A DNA stretch of 64,000 bases from Eubacteriales bacterium (GTDB taxonomy: Bacteria; Bacillota; Clostridia; Lachnospirales; Lachnospiraceae). The stretch spans positions 1 through 64,000 of the forward strand of contig JAUNOY010000004.1 in assembly GCA_030536995.1 (NCBI GenBank). The letters are read 5' to 3'. This document shows positions 17,370-26,350 of the stretch, piece after piece. Every line of letters starts with the position of its first letter. Within the stretch, counting starts at the first letter, position 1. The notes below the pieces were generated by a model. That model searched no databases. It was not told the DNA's origin and saw only the letters and a list, made by a program, of their open reading frames with translations. A program made the translations under genes and the position numbers.

Positions 17370-17502
17370 CAAAACAATACAGAAAGTAATCAGAAAACCA
17401 CAAAAAAATATTCGAATTCCCTCATAGAACCGCATGGTTTTGAGGGAATCGGGCAAAAATACAGATATACTTATTGTGAAATAAATATCATTAAAAATAT
17501 AG
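17370..17502. other. spacer, no gene seen
   Basis: Between the pdu promoter and the MATE terminator the sequence is AT-rich and has no credible gene or structure. Confidence 0.5.
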
Positions 17503-17546
17503 ACAAAATCAGGCAGGAAAGCGTAAGCTTTTCTGCCTGATTTTGT
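17503..17546 (-). terminator. terminator of the MATE gene
   Basis: Long stem ACAAAATCAGGCAGGAAAGC (17503-17522) / GCTTTTCTGCCTGATTTTGT (17527-17546), loop GTAA, abutting the MATE stop codon. Both orientations could be terminated. Confidence 0.85.
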
Positions 17547-18882
17547 CATATGTGGGGAATTTTGGATGAGGAAAAATGCCGGAAACATAAAAATCCTGTT
17601 ACTGTTGAAACAACCAGCTCGGTCATAGGATATGCACACCATATGCCTGTCATTTCCCAGAGAGAAGAGAGAAGGAATGCCATTGGTATAAGGACAAAAA
17701 AGCTTCTCAGGAAGGAAATAATCTGTGCCGGAACAGGTTTGTTTATGGAAATAAAATATGTAGACAGAACAATGTTCAGTCCGATAAACGGGCAGGCGGT
17801 AAAATACAGCCGAAGCCCCCTGATTGCGTAATCCCTCAGCACCGGGTCGTTCTCACTGTTAAACACAGAGACAAAAAGCGGCGCATTAAAGAAAATCACA
17901 GAATAGATCAGTGCAGATAAAAGGAATGCGGTAATCAGAGAGTATTTTAAAAGAGTATGTACATTTTCCATATTCTGCAATCCGAAATTACGGCTGATAA
18001 GAGGCTGCATTCCCTGAGACAGACCTGTATAAAGGGCAATGACAACAAGTGAAATAACCGTGATCACGCCAAAGGCTGCCACACCGGTATTTCCGGTCAG
18101 TCTTAAAATGATAAAATTAAAAAGAAACATTACCACCCCGGATGCTGCCTCGGTTAAGAATGGAGGAATTCCATTTGTGATGATATTTCGGAAGCAGTCT
18201 CTGTCTGTACAGAAGGCAGACGGAGAAGATTTTTCGAAATGGAAACCATTTCTTTTCTTTACAAAATAAGATGACAAGACCAGCATACTGATCACAGGTG
18301 ACAGACCTGTTGCAAATGCGGCTCCAAATATTCCCATTTTAAGCGGAAAAATAAAAATGTAGTCGAGAATGATGTTCGACACACTTCCGATCATCATTGC
18401 AGCCATGGAGAGTGAAGGTTGGCCATCATTTCGCACAAAGCACTGCAGAAGATGATTAAGCAGGAATGCAGGCGAAAACAGCATCAGAACTTTCAGGTAA
18501 ATATTTGTAATGGCAAAAACCTCATCGTCAGCACCCAGAAGTCTTACAAGGGTATCGGAGAAAAAAGTCCGGAAAAAAAGAAGACTACAGCAAAAGCGAT
18601 GGCAAGAAAAACGGCATTGGTGAAAACACGATTTGCAGCAAGGTGTTCGTTCTGACTTTTCAGTATGGAGTATCGGGTTCCGCCGCCGATGCCGATCATA
18701 AGACCGATACCGCTGATCAGGCAGAAAACAGGAAAAGCAAGGTTCAGCGCAGTTAAACCGTTTGTTCCTGTTTTAACAGACACAAAAAAGGTATCTGCCA
18801 GAGTGTAGCAGGAGTAGGCAATCTGTCCGAGGATGTTAAAAGCTACATACCTGCAAAAATTTTTGAAAATTTCACGATTCAT
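17546..18882 (-). pseudogene. MATE family efflux transporter, frameshifted
   Basis: Two minus-strand frames make one MATE (multidrug and toxin extrusion) protein of about 445 residues. The N-terminal part (ATG at 18882, after AGGAGG) runs MNREIFKNFCRYVAFNILGQ through GIGGGTRYSI to VVFFFSGLF and then stops at 18544. The rest continues in another frame as SDTLVRLLGADDEVFAITNI and AFLLNHLLQCFVRNDGQPSL to 17546. One extra base in the A-run at 18561-18566 (T-run in the gene) restores GLFFSDTLVRLLG. The break is in a homopolymer, so sequencing error, phase variation or true loss are all open. A leader terminator precedes the gene. Confidence 0.85.
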
Positions 18883-18911
18883 AGAAACCTCCTGTTATTA
18901 TTTTGAATAAA

Positions 18912-18950
18912 ACAAAAAATCCCGGATACAAATAGCCTTTGTATCCGGGA
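18912..18950 (-). terminator. terminator hairpin in MATE leader
   Basis: A perfect 13-bp stem TCCCGGATACAAA (18920-18932) / TTTGTATCCGGGA (18938-18950); on the minus strand it is followed by six T. It lies about 30 nt before the MATE start codon, so it would act as an attenuator unless it is bypassed. Confidence 0.7.
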
Positions 18951-19020
18951 GCGTCTCAAACCGCAGATACAGAATAACATAACAGGACAGAGAATGCAAC
19001 TGCAGAGATGAAAAATCTAA

Positions 19021-19049
19021 TTGTTATATTAACGGGGGAGTTATATAAT
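19021..19049 (+). promoter_or_regulatory. promoter for the uvrX-yolD pair
   Basis: TTGTTA (19021-19026), 17 bp, TATAAT (19044-19049). The ATG is about 100 bp downstream. Confidence 0.55.
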
Positions 19050-19153
19050 AATGTGTGGTATTATGATTTTGAACATTATCGCTGCGTTTGTAAACATATA
19101 TATGTATTATGCTGTTTTCAGCACCGTTCACGTGAAGAGGGGAGAAGTTTTTT

Positions 19154-20695
19154 ATGGACAGGCAAAAAGGAGAAAGAACACACACATATATTGCTATTGA
19201 TCTGAAATCTTTCTACGCATCTGTGGAATGTGTGGAGAGAAAACTGGATCCTCTGACAACTAATCTGGTGGTGGCGGATGCCAGCCGTACGGAAAAGACA
19301 ATCTGCCTTGCGGTTTCTCCGTCTTTGAAGGCATACGGAATTCCCGGAAGGGCAAGACTTTTTGAGGTGGAGCAGAAGATGAAAGAGGTGAATGCCAGAC
19401 GAAAAATGGCTGCTCCTGACAGGAAATTTACAGGAAACTCTGTTCTGGCAAAGGAGCTAGAGGTTTCTCCGCAGCTTGCGGCAGGATATCTTGCCGCGCC
19501 TCCGAGGATGGCACTCTATATGGAATACAGCTCCAGAATTTATGATATCTATCTGAAATATGTGGCTCCGGAGGATATGCATGTATATTCCATTGACGAG
19601 GTATTTATGGATGTCACACATTATCTGAGAACCTACAGGATGACGGCAGAAGAGCTTGCCAGAAAGATAGTGCAGGATGTTTTGAAAACAACAGGAATCA
19701 CGTCAACCGCCGGAATCGGGACAAATCTGTATCTTTGTAAAATTGCTTTGGATATAGAGGCGAAGCATATTCCGCCGGATGAAAACGGTGTGAGGATTGC
19801 CTGTCTGGATGAAATGAGTTACAGGCGACTTCTGTGGGATCACAGACCTCTTACGGATTTCTGGAGAGTAGGTCCGGGATATGCAAGAAAACTGCAGGAA
19901 AACGGAATGTATACTATGGGAGATGTGGCAAGGTGTTCCGTTGGAAAAGAGGGAAGTTTTCACAATGAGGAGCTTTTATACAGGCTTTTCGGAATTAATG
20001 CAGAGCTCCTTATCGACCATGCCTGGGGATATGAGCCATGTACCATTGCAGATGTAAAAGCTTACCGACCGGAGAATAACAGTATCTGTTCCGGACAGGT
20101 TCTACAGTGCCCATACAGTGCGGAGAAAGCCAGACTGGTCACAAGGGAAATGACAGATCTTCTGGCTCTTGACCTTGTGGATAAAAAATTGGTAACAGAT
20201 CAGATTGTACTGACAGTGGGGTATGATATTGAAAATCTGACCGACCCTGAAAGAAGAAGGGCATACAGAGGAGAGGTCACGACAGATCGCTATGGCCGGA
20301 AAATTCCAAAACATGCTCATGGAACTATAAATCTTGGAAGAGCAAGTTCTTCCGGAACGCTTATTATCAAATATGCAACAGAGCTTTTTGACAGAATTGT
20401 GGACAGGAGTCTTCTTGTACGGAGAATCACCGTGACAGCTAATCATGTAGTGCCGGAGTCTTTGGCAGTGAAGAAACAGACCTATGAGCAGCTTGAACTT
20501 TTCACCGATTACGGGGAGAGGGAGGAACAGGAGAAAAAAGAGGAAGAAGTTCTGAAAAAGGAACGCAGGCTTCAGGAAGCAATGCTGGATATCAAAAAGA
20601 AATATGGAAAAAATGCTATTCTTAAGGGAATGAATCTTGAGGAAGGGGCAACGGCAATGGACAGAAACAGCAGAATTGGAGGTCATAAAGCATGA
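19154..20695 (+). CDS. Y-family DNA polymerase, UvrX/UmuC-like
   Basis: A 513-residue Y-family translesion polymerase of the UvrX/YqjW type. Catalytic acidic residues are in place: D16 in YIAIDLKSFYASVEC and D148-E149 in VYSIDEVFMD. A helix-hairpin-helix-like segment RVGPGYARKLQENGMYTMGD follows, then a little-finger region and a Glu/Lys-rich tail (about 455-480). It would bypass DNA lesions at the fork. GAGGGGAG precedes the ATG. It overlaps the next gene by four bases, and the UvrX-YolD pair is a known Firmicute arrangement. No convincing LexA box was found upstream. Confidence 0.9.
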   Translation: MDRQKGERTHTYIAIDLKSFYASVECVERKLDPLTTNLVVADASRTEKTICLAVSPSLKAYGIPGRARLFEVEQKMKEVNARRKMAAPDRKFTGNSVLAKELEVSPQLAAGYLAAPPRMALYMEYSSRIYDIYLKYVAPEDMHVYSIDEVFMDVTHYLRTYRMTAEELARKIVQDVLKTTGITSTAGIGTNLYLCKIALDIEAKHIPPDENGVRIACLDEMSYRRLLWDHRPLTDFWRVGPGYARKLQENGMYTMGDVARCSVGKEGSFHNEELLYRLFGINAELLIDHAWGYEPCTIADVKAYRPENNSICSGQVLQCPYSAEKARLVTREMTDLLALDLVDKKLVTDQIVLTVGYDIENLTDPERRRAYRGEVTTDRYGRKIPKHAHGTINLGRASSSGTLIIKYATELFDRIVDRSLLVRRITVTANHVVPESLAVKKQTYEQLELFTDYGEREEQEKKEEEVLKKERRLQEAMLDIKKKYGKNAILKGMNLEEGATAMDRNSRIGGHKA

Positions 20696-20895
20696 GCAAT
20701 GCACAGAATCGCTGGCAGGAAACACATAAATACGATGATATCATGAATCTTCCTCGCCACATTTCAAAAAAGCATCGACAGATGTCTATCCATGACAGAG
20801 CTGCTCAGTTTGCACCGTTTTCAGCTCTTACAGGGCTGGATGAAGCACTCAGGGAGACGAAAGAAGAGCATATGGAAAGAGAAGATAAAAGATAA
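20692..20895 (+). CDS. YolD-like protein
   Basis: A 67-residue YolD-like protein, the small partner regularly encoded beside UvrX/YqjW polymerases and proposed to act like a UmuD-type accessory factor. The family core is evident: YDDIMNLPRHISKKHRQMS and DRAAQFAPFSALTGLDEAL. Its ATG overlaps the polymerase stop (ATGA). It is shorter than the usual 100-120 residues and ends in a charged helix, but it contains the conserved block. Confidence 0.88.
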   Translation: MSNAQNRWQETHKYDDIMNLPRHISKKHRQMSIHDRAAQFAPFSALTGLDEALRETKEEHMEREDKR

Positions 20896-20967
20896 AAATA
20901 TTTTGAAAAAAATATATTTTTATATACTTTTTTGTCGAAATGTGTTATATTTATTTTTTGATAAAAG

Positions 20968-20981
20968 TTAGTTGAAGCTAA
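20968..20981 (+). promoter_or_regulatory. possible DtxR/IdeR-type operator
   Basis: TTAGTTGAAGCTAA (20968-20981) is an inverted repeat with TTAG/CTAA arms, 24 bp before the feoAB start. This resembles half of the TTAGGTTAGGCTAACCTAA consensus of iron-dependent DtxR-family repressors. It is a weak match, offered because of the iron-uptake gene. Confidence 0.35.
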
Positions 20982-21004
20982 TGTCAGAGGAGGAAAAATA
21001 GAAA

Positions 21005-23338
21005 ATGAAATTAAGTGAACTTGCCATTGGAAAGACGGCAACGATAAAAGCAGTTGGCGGCTCCGGGGCTTTGCGTCAGCATTTTCTGGACATGGGCCTC
21101 ATACAGGGAACAGAAGTTACAGTAGTGAAATATGCGCCTATGGGTGATCCTATTGAGCTGAGAATCCATGGGTATGAATTGACAATCCGGTTGGAAGATG
21201 CAGATAACATTGAAATCGGAGAGGTACATAAACCAAAAAAAGAAAAAAAACAGGAAAAGAAACAGGAGAAACATCATCCCGGGTACGGTGAAGGTGGTAA
21301 GTTTCATGACAGTAAAATAGAAAATCCGCTTCCGGACAATGAACTCCTTACTTTTGCTCTGGTGGGAAATCAAAATTGCGGTAAGACAACTTTATTCAAT
21401 CAGTTGACCGGCTCCAAACAGCATGTTGGAAATTTCCCGGGGGTTACTGTGGACCGCAAAGACGGAGTAATTCGGGGGTATGACAATACCCTGATTACGG
21501 ATTTGCCCGGTATTTATTCCATGTCTCCATACAGCAGTGAGGAGATTGTTACAAGAGAGTTTGTTATACGGGAAAAACCAAAAGGAATTATTAATATTGT
21601 AGATGCTACCAATATTGAGCGAAATCTTTATCTTACCATGCAACTTCTGGAGCTTGGTTTGCCTATGGTCGTGGCACTTAATATGATGGATGAACTTCGT
21701 GAGAACGAAGGTTCCGTACTTGTAAATGAGATGGAAGAAGCTTTGGGAGTTCCGGTTGTACCGATTTCTGCAGTAAAGGGAGAAGGGCTCGAGGAGCTTA
21801 TCCGTCATGCAATTCATGTGGCAAAATATCAGGAATGTCCTCTGGATACGGATTTCTGTAAAAAAGAAGAGGGAATTCACAGAGGAATTCATGCGGTGAT
21901 GCATCTCATTGAGGATCATGCGCAGAAAGCAGAAATTCCAGTTCGATTCGCAGCAAGTAAGGTGATGGAGGGCGATGAGAAGATTCTCGAACAGCTAAAG
22001 ATGACAGAGCATGAGAAGCATATTTTGGAAGAAATCGCCGGACAGACAGAAGAGGAAACAGGAATGGATCGTGCGGCAGCAGTGGCACAGATGCGTTTTG
22101 ATTATATTGAGGAAATCTGCAGAGAGGCTGTTATTAAGCCAAAAGAAAGCAAGGAACGTGTCAGAAGCCGTAAGATTGACCATTTTCTTACAGGAAAGTA
22201 TACCGGAATTCCGGCGTTTATCGGTATCATGGGTCTTGTGTTCTGGCTGACTTTCAATGTTATCGGAGCATTTCTTCAGGGAATTCTGGAATCCGGAATC
22301 ACAGCTTTGACAGATATGACAGCAAGAGCAATGGAGGCGGCAAATGTCAATGAAGTGGTACAGTCTCTTGTGATTGACGGTATCTTTAATGGAGTCGGCG
22401 GAGTTCTGAGCTTCCTTCCGATCATTGTGACGCTGTTCTTTTTCCTCTCTCTTCTTGAAGACAGCGGATATATGGCGAGAGTTGCTTTTATCATGGATAA
22501 GCTGCTTCGTAAGCTGGGACTTTCTGGAAGAAGTATTGTTCCGATGCTGATCGGATTCGGATGTACAGTACCCGGGGTTATGGCAAGTCGTACCCTTCCT
22601 TCTGCTCGTGACAGAAAGATGACGATTCTTTTGACTCCGTTTATGAGCTGTACTGCCAAGCTTCCGATTTATGCATTTTTTACGGCAGCTTTTTTCAAAG
22701 AGCACAGGGCGCTTGTGATGATTGGACTTTATGTACTTGGAATTGTAGTCGGGATTATCATGGCAATCCTTATGAAAGCAACTGCTTTTAAAGGAGAAGC
22801 AGTTCCCTTTGTTATGGAGCTTCCGAATTATCGTATGCCGGGGGCAAAAAATGTGCTGCACCTTCTGTGGGACAAGGCAAAGGACTTCCTTCAGAGAGCT
22901 TTTACCGTTATCTTTGTGGCAACAATCCTGATTTGGTTCCTTCAGAATTTTGATATGGGACTCAATATGGTTTCTGATTCTCAGGATAGCATTCTTGCAA
23001 TGGCGGCAGGTGTGCTTGCTCCTGTATTTGCTCCGGTAGGATTTGGAGACTGGAGAATTGTAACTTCCTTAATCTCCGGATTTATGGCAAAGGAGAGTGT
23101 AGTTTCTTCTCTGACTGTATTATTCGGAAGCACTGCAGCGCTTCAGGGCGCGCTTAGCAATGTAGGAGCAGCGGCTCTGCTGGTATTCTGCCTCCTCTAT
23201 ACGCCATGTGTGGCAGCGATTGCCTCTGTAAAGCGTGAACTCGGAGGAAAATGGGCGGTGGCAATGGTTGTCGGCCAGTGTGTCATTGCCTGGATTGCAG
23301 CTTTTGCAGTGTATCAAATCGGGCTTTTGGTATTTTAG
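21005..23338 (+). CDS. feoB: FeoA-FeoB fusion ferrous iron transporter
   Basis: A 777-residue Fe2+ uptake protein with FeoA fused at its N-terminus. FeoA SH3-like domain about 1-75 (RQHFLDMGLIQGTEVTV), a Lys/Glu linker 76-110, then the FeoB G-domain: G1 GNQNCGKTTLF (121-131), G2 FPGVTVD, G3 DLPGIYS, G4 NMMD. The membrane part holds two Gate motifs (VPMLIGFGCTVPGVMASRTL and a later segment ending GFGDWRIVTSLISGFMAKES). GTP binding by the G-domain regulates transport. Fusions occur in several Firmicutes and Bacteroidetes. No separate FeoA or FeoC gene is nearby. AGGAGG precedes the ATG. Confidence 0.95.
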   Translation: MKLSELAIGKTATIKAVGGSGALRQHFLDMGLIQGTEVTVVKYAPMGDPIELRIHGYELTIRLEDADNIEIGEVHKPKKEKKQEKKQEKHHPGYGEGGKFHDSKIENPLPDNELLTFALVGNQNCGKTTLFNQLTGSKQHVGNFPGVTVDRKDGVIRGYDNTLITDLPGIYSMSPYSSEEIVTREFVIREKPKGIINIVDATNIERNLYLTMQLLELGLPMVVALNMMDELRENEGSVLVNEMEEALGVPVVPISAVKGEGLEELIRHAIHVAKYQECPLDTDFCKKEEGIHRGIHAVMHLIEDHAQKAEIPVRFAASKVMEGDEKILEQLKMTEHEKHILEEIAGQTEEETGMDRAAAVAQMRFDYIEEICREAVIKPKESKERVRSRKIDHFLTGKYTGIPAFIGIMGLVFWLTFNVIGAFLQGILESGITALTDMTARAMEAANVNEVVQSLVIDGIFNGVGGVLSFLPIIVTLFFFLSLLEDSGYMARVAFIMDKLLRKLGLSGRSIVPMLIGFGCTVPGVMASRTLPSARDRKMTILLTPFMSCTAKLPIYAFFTAAFFKEHRALVMIGLYVLGIVVGIIMAILMKATAFKGEAVPFVMELPNYRMPGAKNVLHLLWDKAKDFLQRAFTVIFVATILIWFLQNFDMGLNMVSDSQDSILAMAAGVLAPVFAPVGFGDWRIVTSLISGFMAKESVVSSLTVLFGSTAALQGALSNVGAAALLVFCLLYTPCVAAIASVKRELGGKWAVAMVVGQCVIAWIAAFAVYQIGLLVF

Positions 23339-23431
23339 GTAAATTATTAAAAAATTTAATAAAATTTGCGATAAAAAACACTTCCTGTGCATTGTACTTA
23401 TAGAAAGGTACAAAAAGAGGAGGTGTTTTTT

Positions 23432-24298
23432 GTGTTTAAAAATAAAAACAGGATATATGCAATCCTTCTGGCAGTGACTTTATCGGGAAGTATGATTTCA
23501 GGCGGATGCAGTATTGCACGGGCAAATCCGCAAAATGAGGTGCTTAAGATTACGCTTCTAAAGGTGGGAAAGGCGGATGCCATTGCACTTTTGACAAAGG
23601 GAAAAGCAATGGTCATTGACGCAGGTGAGGAAGAGGATGGAGAAGAACTGGTAACCTTTCTTTCACAGCAGGGGATTACAAGGGTGGATACGCTTATCAT
23701 CACCCACTACGATCAGGATCATGTAGGCGGTGCAGATACTCTGATTGAGGAAATGGAAGTGGGACAGGTTGTTCTTCCGGCATATGAGGGAATACACAGC
23801 GAATACGCTGACTTTATGAGGGCATTGGAGGAGAAAAAAATTACGCCTGTAAAGCTTAATGAAAAGGTGGAATTTGAATTCGGAGACGCAGAGATTCTTG
23901 TTGAACCGCCATTATCTTATGATGCCGGAAATGCAGAGGAAATAGACAACAATTTTTCTTTGATAACAACTGTGACTTACGGAGACAACAAATTGATTTT
24001 TACAGGAGATGCAGAGAAACAGAGAATCAGAGAATGGCTGGAAAATACAAAAACAGATTCCTGCGATTTTCTGAAAATGCCCCATCATGGCGTATATAAC
24101 AAGGCGCTGGGAGAACTTCTCGATGCAGTAGAACCTGAATATGCCGCAATTTGTTCTTCTCATAAAAATCCGGCGGAAGTAAAAACACTGGAACTTTTGA
24201 AGCAGAAGAATGTTTCTGTAATGGAGACAAAGGATGGGGATGTCACTGTGATCAGCGACGGAAAAAAACTGGAAATTCATCAGGAAAGAGAAAAATAA
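23432..24298 (+). CDS. ComEC-like metallo-beta-lactamase lipoprotein
   Basis: A 288-residue extracytoplasmic hydrolase of the metallo-beta-lactamase fold, similar to the C-terminal domain of ComEC/Rec2. A positively charged N-terminus, a hydrophobic helix and the lipobox-like SGGC (about residue 24) indicate a lipoprotein. The metal motif THYDQDHVGG stands for HxHxDH with H-x-D-x-D-H, and later FTGDAE and MPHHGVYN provide the other ligands. GTG at 23432 is preferred, since AGGAGG sits right before it. Its substrate is unknown; relatives cleave DNA or cell-surface compounds. It is the first gene of the VTC-DUF4956-sigma operon. Confidence 0.82.
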   Translation: MFKNKNRIYAILLAVTLSGSMISGGCSIARANPQNEVLKITLLKVGKADAIALLTKGKAMVIDAGEEEDGEELVTFLSQQGITRVDTLIITHYDQDHVGGADTLIEEMEVGQVVLPAYEGIHSEYADFMRALEEKKITPVKLNEKVEFEFGDAEILVEPPLSYDAGNAEEIDNNFSLITTVTYGDNKLIFTGDAEKQRIREWLENTKTDSCDFLKMPHHGVYNKALGELLDAVEPEYAAICSSHKNPAEVKTLELLKQKNVSVMETKDGDVTVISDGKKLEIHQEREK

Positions 24299-24310
24299 GG
24301 GGGAATACTC

Positions 24311-25066
24311 ATGGCACAAACAGTATTTAACCGCTATGAAAAGAAATATCTGATGCCTGAAATAGTATATCAGGAATTGAGACAACGCTTAGAGTCGCGG
24401 ATGAATGGAGATGAGTACGGGCTTCATACAATCTGCAATATTTACTATGACACACATGAATCGGATTTAATCCGGCGTTCTATTGAGAAACCGGTATATA
24501 AGGAGAAGCTGAGGCTTCGAAGTTATGGTATTCCGGAAATGGATTCAACAGTTTTTCTGGAGATAAAAAAGAAATACAAGAAGGTGGTAAATAAACGCAG
24601 AATTCCGCTGACTTTACAGGAAGCTTACGATTATGTGGAAAAGGGTATCCGTCCGCAAAAGGACAGCCAGATTCTTAGAGAAATAGATTTCTTTTTGCAG
24701 AGATATTCTCTTGAAAGAGGGATTTATCTGGCTTATGACAGAATCGCATTATATGGAAAAGAAAATCCGGATTTCCGCGTGACCTTTGACAGAAAAATCA
24801 GAAGCCGCCACCGGGATATGGGACTGGAGAAGGGAGATTATGGAGAACTGCTGCTTCCGGAAGGATATTATTTGATGGAGAGCAAAATCATGGGAGCAGC
24901 GCCTTTGTGGTTTACGGAAATTCTGTCCGAACTGGCAATTTATCCGGTATCTTTTTCAAAATACGGGAATATCTACCGCAAAGAACATGATACTTTTCAT
25001 CTCGATGAGATGATGGTTCACAGAACAGAAAACTGGAATAAACTTGGGAGGAAACTGGTATGTTGA
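24311..25066 (+). CDS. VTC domain polyphosphate polymerase
   Basis: A 251-residue VTC-domain protein. The VTC fold makes polyphosphate from ATP in eukaryotic Vtc4, and bacterial members are annotated as polyphosphate polymerases. All basic/acidic tunnel motifs are present: K11-K12 (RYEKKYLM), K66-LRLR-70, E84-K86, K95-R97, R144 (YDRIAL), R156-T158-D160 (RVTFD) and E190-K192 (LMESKIMG). These match the Vtc4 triphosphate-tunnel residues. No transmembrane helix is visible, so it probably acts at the inner membrane through the DUF4956 partner that overlaps its end by seven bases. Confidence 0.85.
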   Translation: MAQTVFNRYEKKYLMPEIVYQELRQRLESRMNGDEYGLHTICNIYYDTHESDLIRRSIEKPVYKEKLRLRSYGIPEMDSTVFLEIKKKYKKVVNKRRIPLTLQEAYDYVEKGIRPQKDSQILREIDFFLQRYSLERGIYLAYDRIALYGKENPDFRVTFDRKIRSRHRDMGLEKGDYGELLLPEGYYLMESKIMGAAPLWFTEILSELAIYPVSFSKYGNIYRKEHDTFHLDEMMVHRTENWNKLGRKLVC

Positions 25067-25728
25067 AGAGCATTTTTCATGCAGGGACATTTTATATAGA
25101 AGCGGTTGTACTGGCTATGATCACAGCCCTTGTTTTGGGGATTATAATCGCGTTATTGTATAAAAAATCAGGTACCTGTATCAGCAGCTTTGCTGTAATT
25201 CTGGCTGTATTGCCACTTCTGGTCATGTCTGTTATTATGATTGTAAACGGAAATCTGGGAACTTCGGTAGCTGTGCTGGGAGCTTTCGGTCTTGTACGTT
25301 TCCGCAGTGCGCCGGGAAGTGCGAGAGAAATAGGATTTATCTTTTTTGCAATGACCGCTGGTCTTGCTGTAGGAATGGGATTTCTGACGCTGGCAGTTAT
25401 CATGACAGGTCTGATTGGCGGAGTGATTTTTTTGCTTGAGATAATTCAATTCGGGAAAGAGGTTTCCAAAGAAAGAGAGCTGCGGATAACGATTCCGGAG
25501 AATTTAAATTATACGGGGATTTTCGATGATTTATTTATGGCATATACGAAATATGCACGGCTTGAACGTGTAAAGACTACGAATATGGGAACGATGTTTG
25601 AGCTTTCTTACAGGATAGAGCTTCGAAATATGGAAAAAGAAAAAGAGTTTATTGATGAATTGCGATGCAGAAACGGAAATCTTTCGATCATATTGGGGCT
25701 TGTACAGAGAGATAAAAATGAGCTGTAG
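25060..25728 (+). CDS. DUF4956 membrane protein
   Basis: A 222-residue protein of the DUF4956 family, nearly always adjacent to VTC-domain genes. Four hydrophobic segments occupy residues 10-130, including GNLGTSVAVLGAFGLVRFRS (the family signature) and a later glycine-rich pair. The C-terminal 90 residues are soluble, with an ACT/ferredoxin-like look. It likely anchors the polymerase or guides the polyphosphate product, by analogy with the Vtc membrane domain; this is inference. The overlap with the VTC gene (ATG inside its end) implies translational coupling. Confidence 0.82.
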   Translation: MLKSIFHAGTFYIEAVVLAMITALVLGIIIALLYKKSGTCISSFAVILAVLPLLVMSVIMIVNGNLGTSVAVLGAFGLVRFRSAPGSAREIGFIFFAMTAGLAVGMGFLTLAVIMTGLIGGVIFLLEIIQFGKEVSKERELRITIPENLNYTGIFDDLFMAYTKYARLERVKTTNMGTMFELSYRIELRNMEKEKEFIDELRCRNGNLSIILGLVQRDKNEL

Positions 25729-25774
25729 AAGCAGTATATCTGCCGAGACAGAAAGGAAATGAGGGGAATGTGCC

Positions 25775-26350
25775 ATGCTGGTATTTGCTGCGGTGATTGG
25801 TGAGGTGCCACAGGAAAAAGAAACGAATTTAATAGATGAAACTGTCTTTTATAAAATTGCGGCAGGGGAAAAATATGCATTTTGCGAACTGTATGAAAAA
25901 ACCGGAAATATGATTTTTTCATATGCGCTTTCTTTGCTGAGAAACAGAGAAGATGCAGAGGATGCCATGCAGGAAACTTATTTAAAAATCCGTTCTGCAG
26001 CACATTTGTATCATCCAATGGGAAAGCCTATGGCGTGGATTTTTACCATAGCGAGAAATGTCTGTCTTATGAAGCTCCGGCAGCAGAAGCATTATTTAGG
26101 TGTTTCCATTGAGGAGATAAAAGAAGACTGTGGCTGCAGCCAGATCAAAGACAGAGAGGACAGAATTGTATTGGAGACAGCATTTCAGATTTTATCTAAA
26201 GAAGAGTGTCAGGTAATCGTACTGTATGCAGTATCCGGTATGAAGCATAGGGAAATCAGTGAAATATTAAATCTTCCCATATCGACGGTTCTGTCCAGAT
26301 ATAACCGCGGAATAAAAAAACTGCGAAAAGAGCTGGAGGGGAGATTATGA
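25775..26350 (+). CDS. ECF-type RNA polymerase sigma factor
   Basis: A 191-residue extracytoplasmic-function sigma factor. Region 2 is FCELYEKTGNMIFSYALSLL and NREDAEDAMQETYLKI (about 40-80); region 4 is LSKEECQVIVLYAVSGMKHR and EISEILNLPISTVLSRYNRG (about 140-180). Only regions 2 and 4 are present, as in true ECFs rather than SigI. It is paired, with a four-base overlap, to an RsgI-like anti-sigma factor. ATG 25775 follows GAGGGG. Targets are unknown; the operon context suggests control of the polyphosphate genes in front of it, but no promoter match was verified. Confidence 0.88.
   Translation: MLVFAAVIGEVPQEKETNLIDETVFYKIAAGEKYAFCELYEKTGNMIFSYALSLLRNREDAEDAMQETYLKIRSAAHLYHPMGKPMAWIFTIARNVCLMKLRQQKHYLGVSIEEIKEDCGCSQIKDREDRIVLETAFQILSKEECQVIVLYAVSGMKHREISEILNLPISTVLSRYNRGIKKLRKELEGRL

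Noticed and set aside
17241..17370. Cobalamin riboswitch upstream of pduC
   Set aside because: No B12-box or conserved AdoCbl core visible in the roughly 95-nt leader.
19021..19153. LexA/SOS box before the UvrX-type polymerase
   Set aside because: No GAAC-N4-GTTC-type match; only partial half sites were seen.
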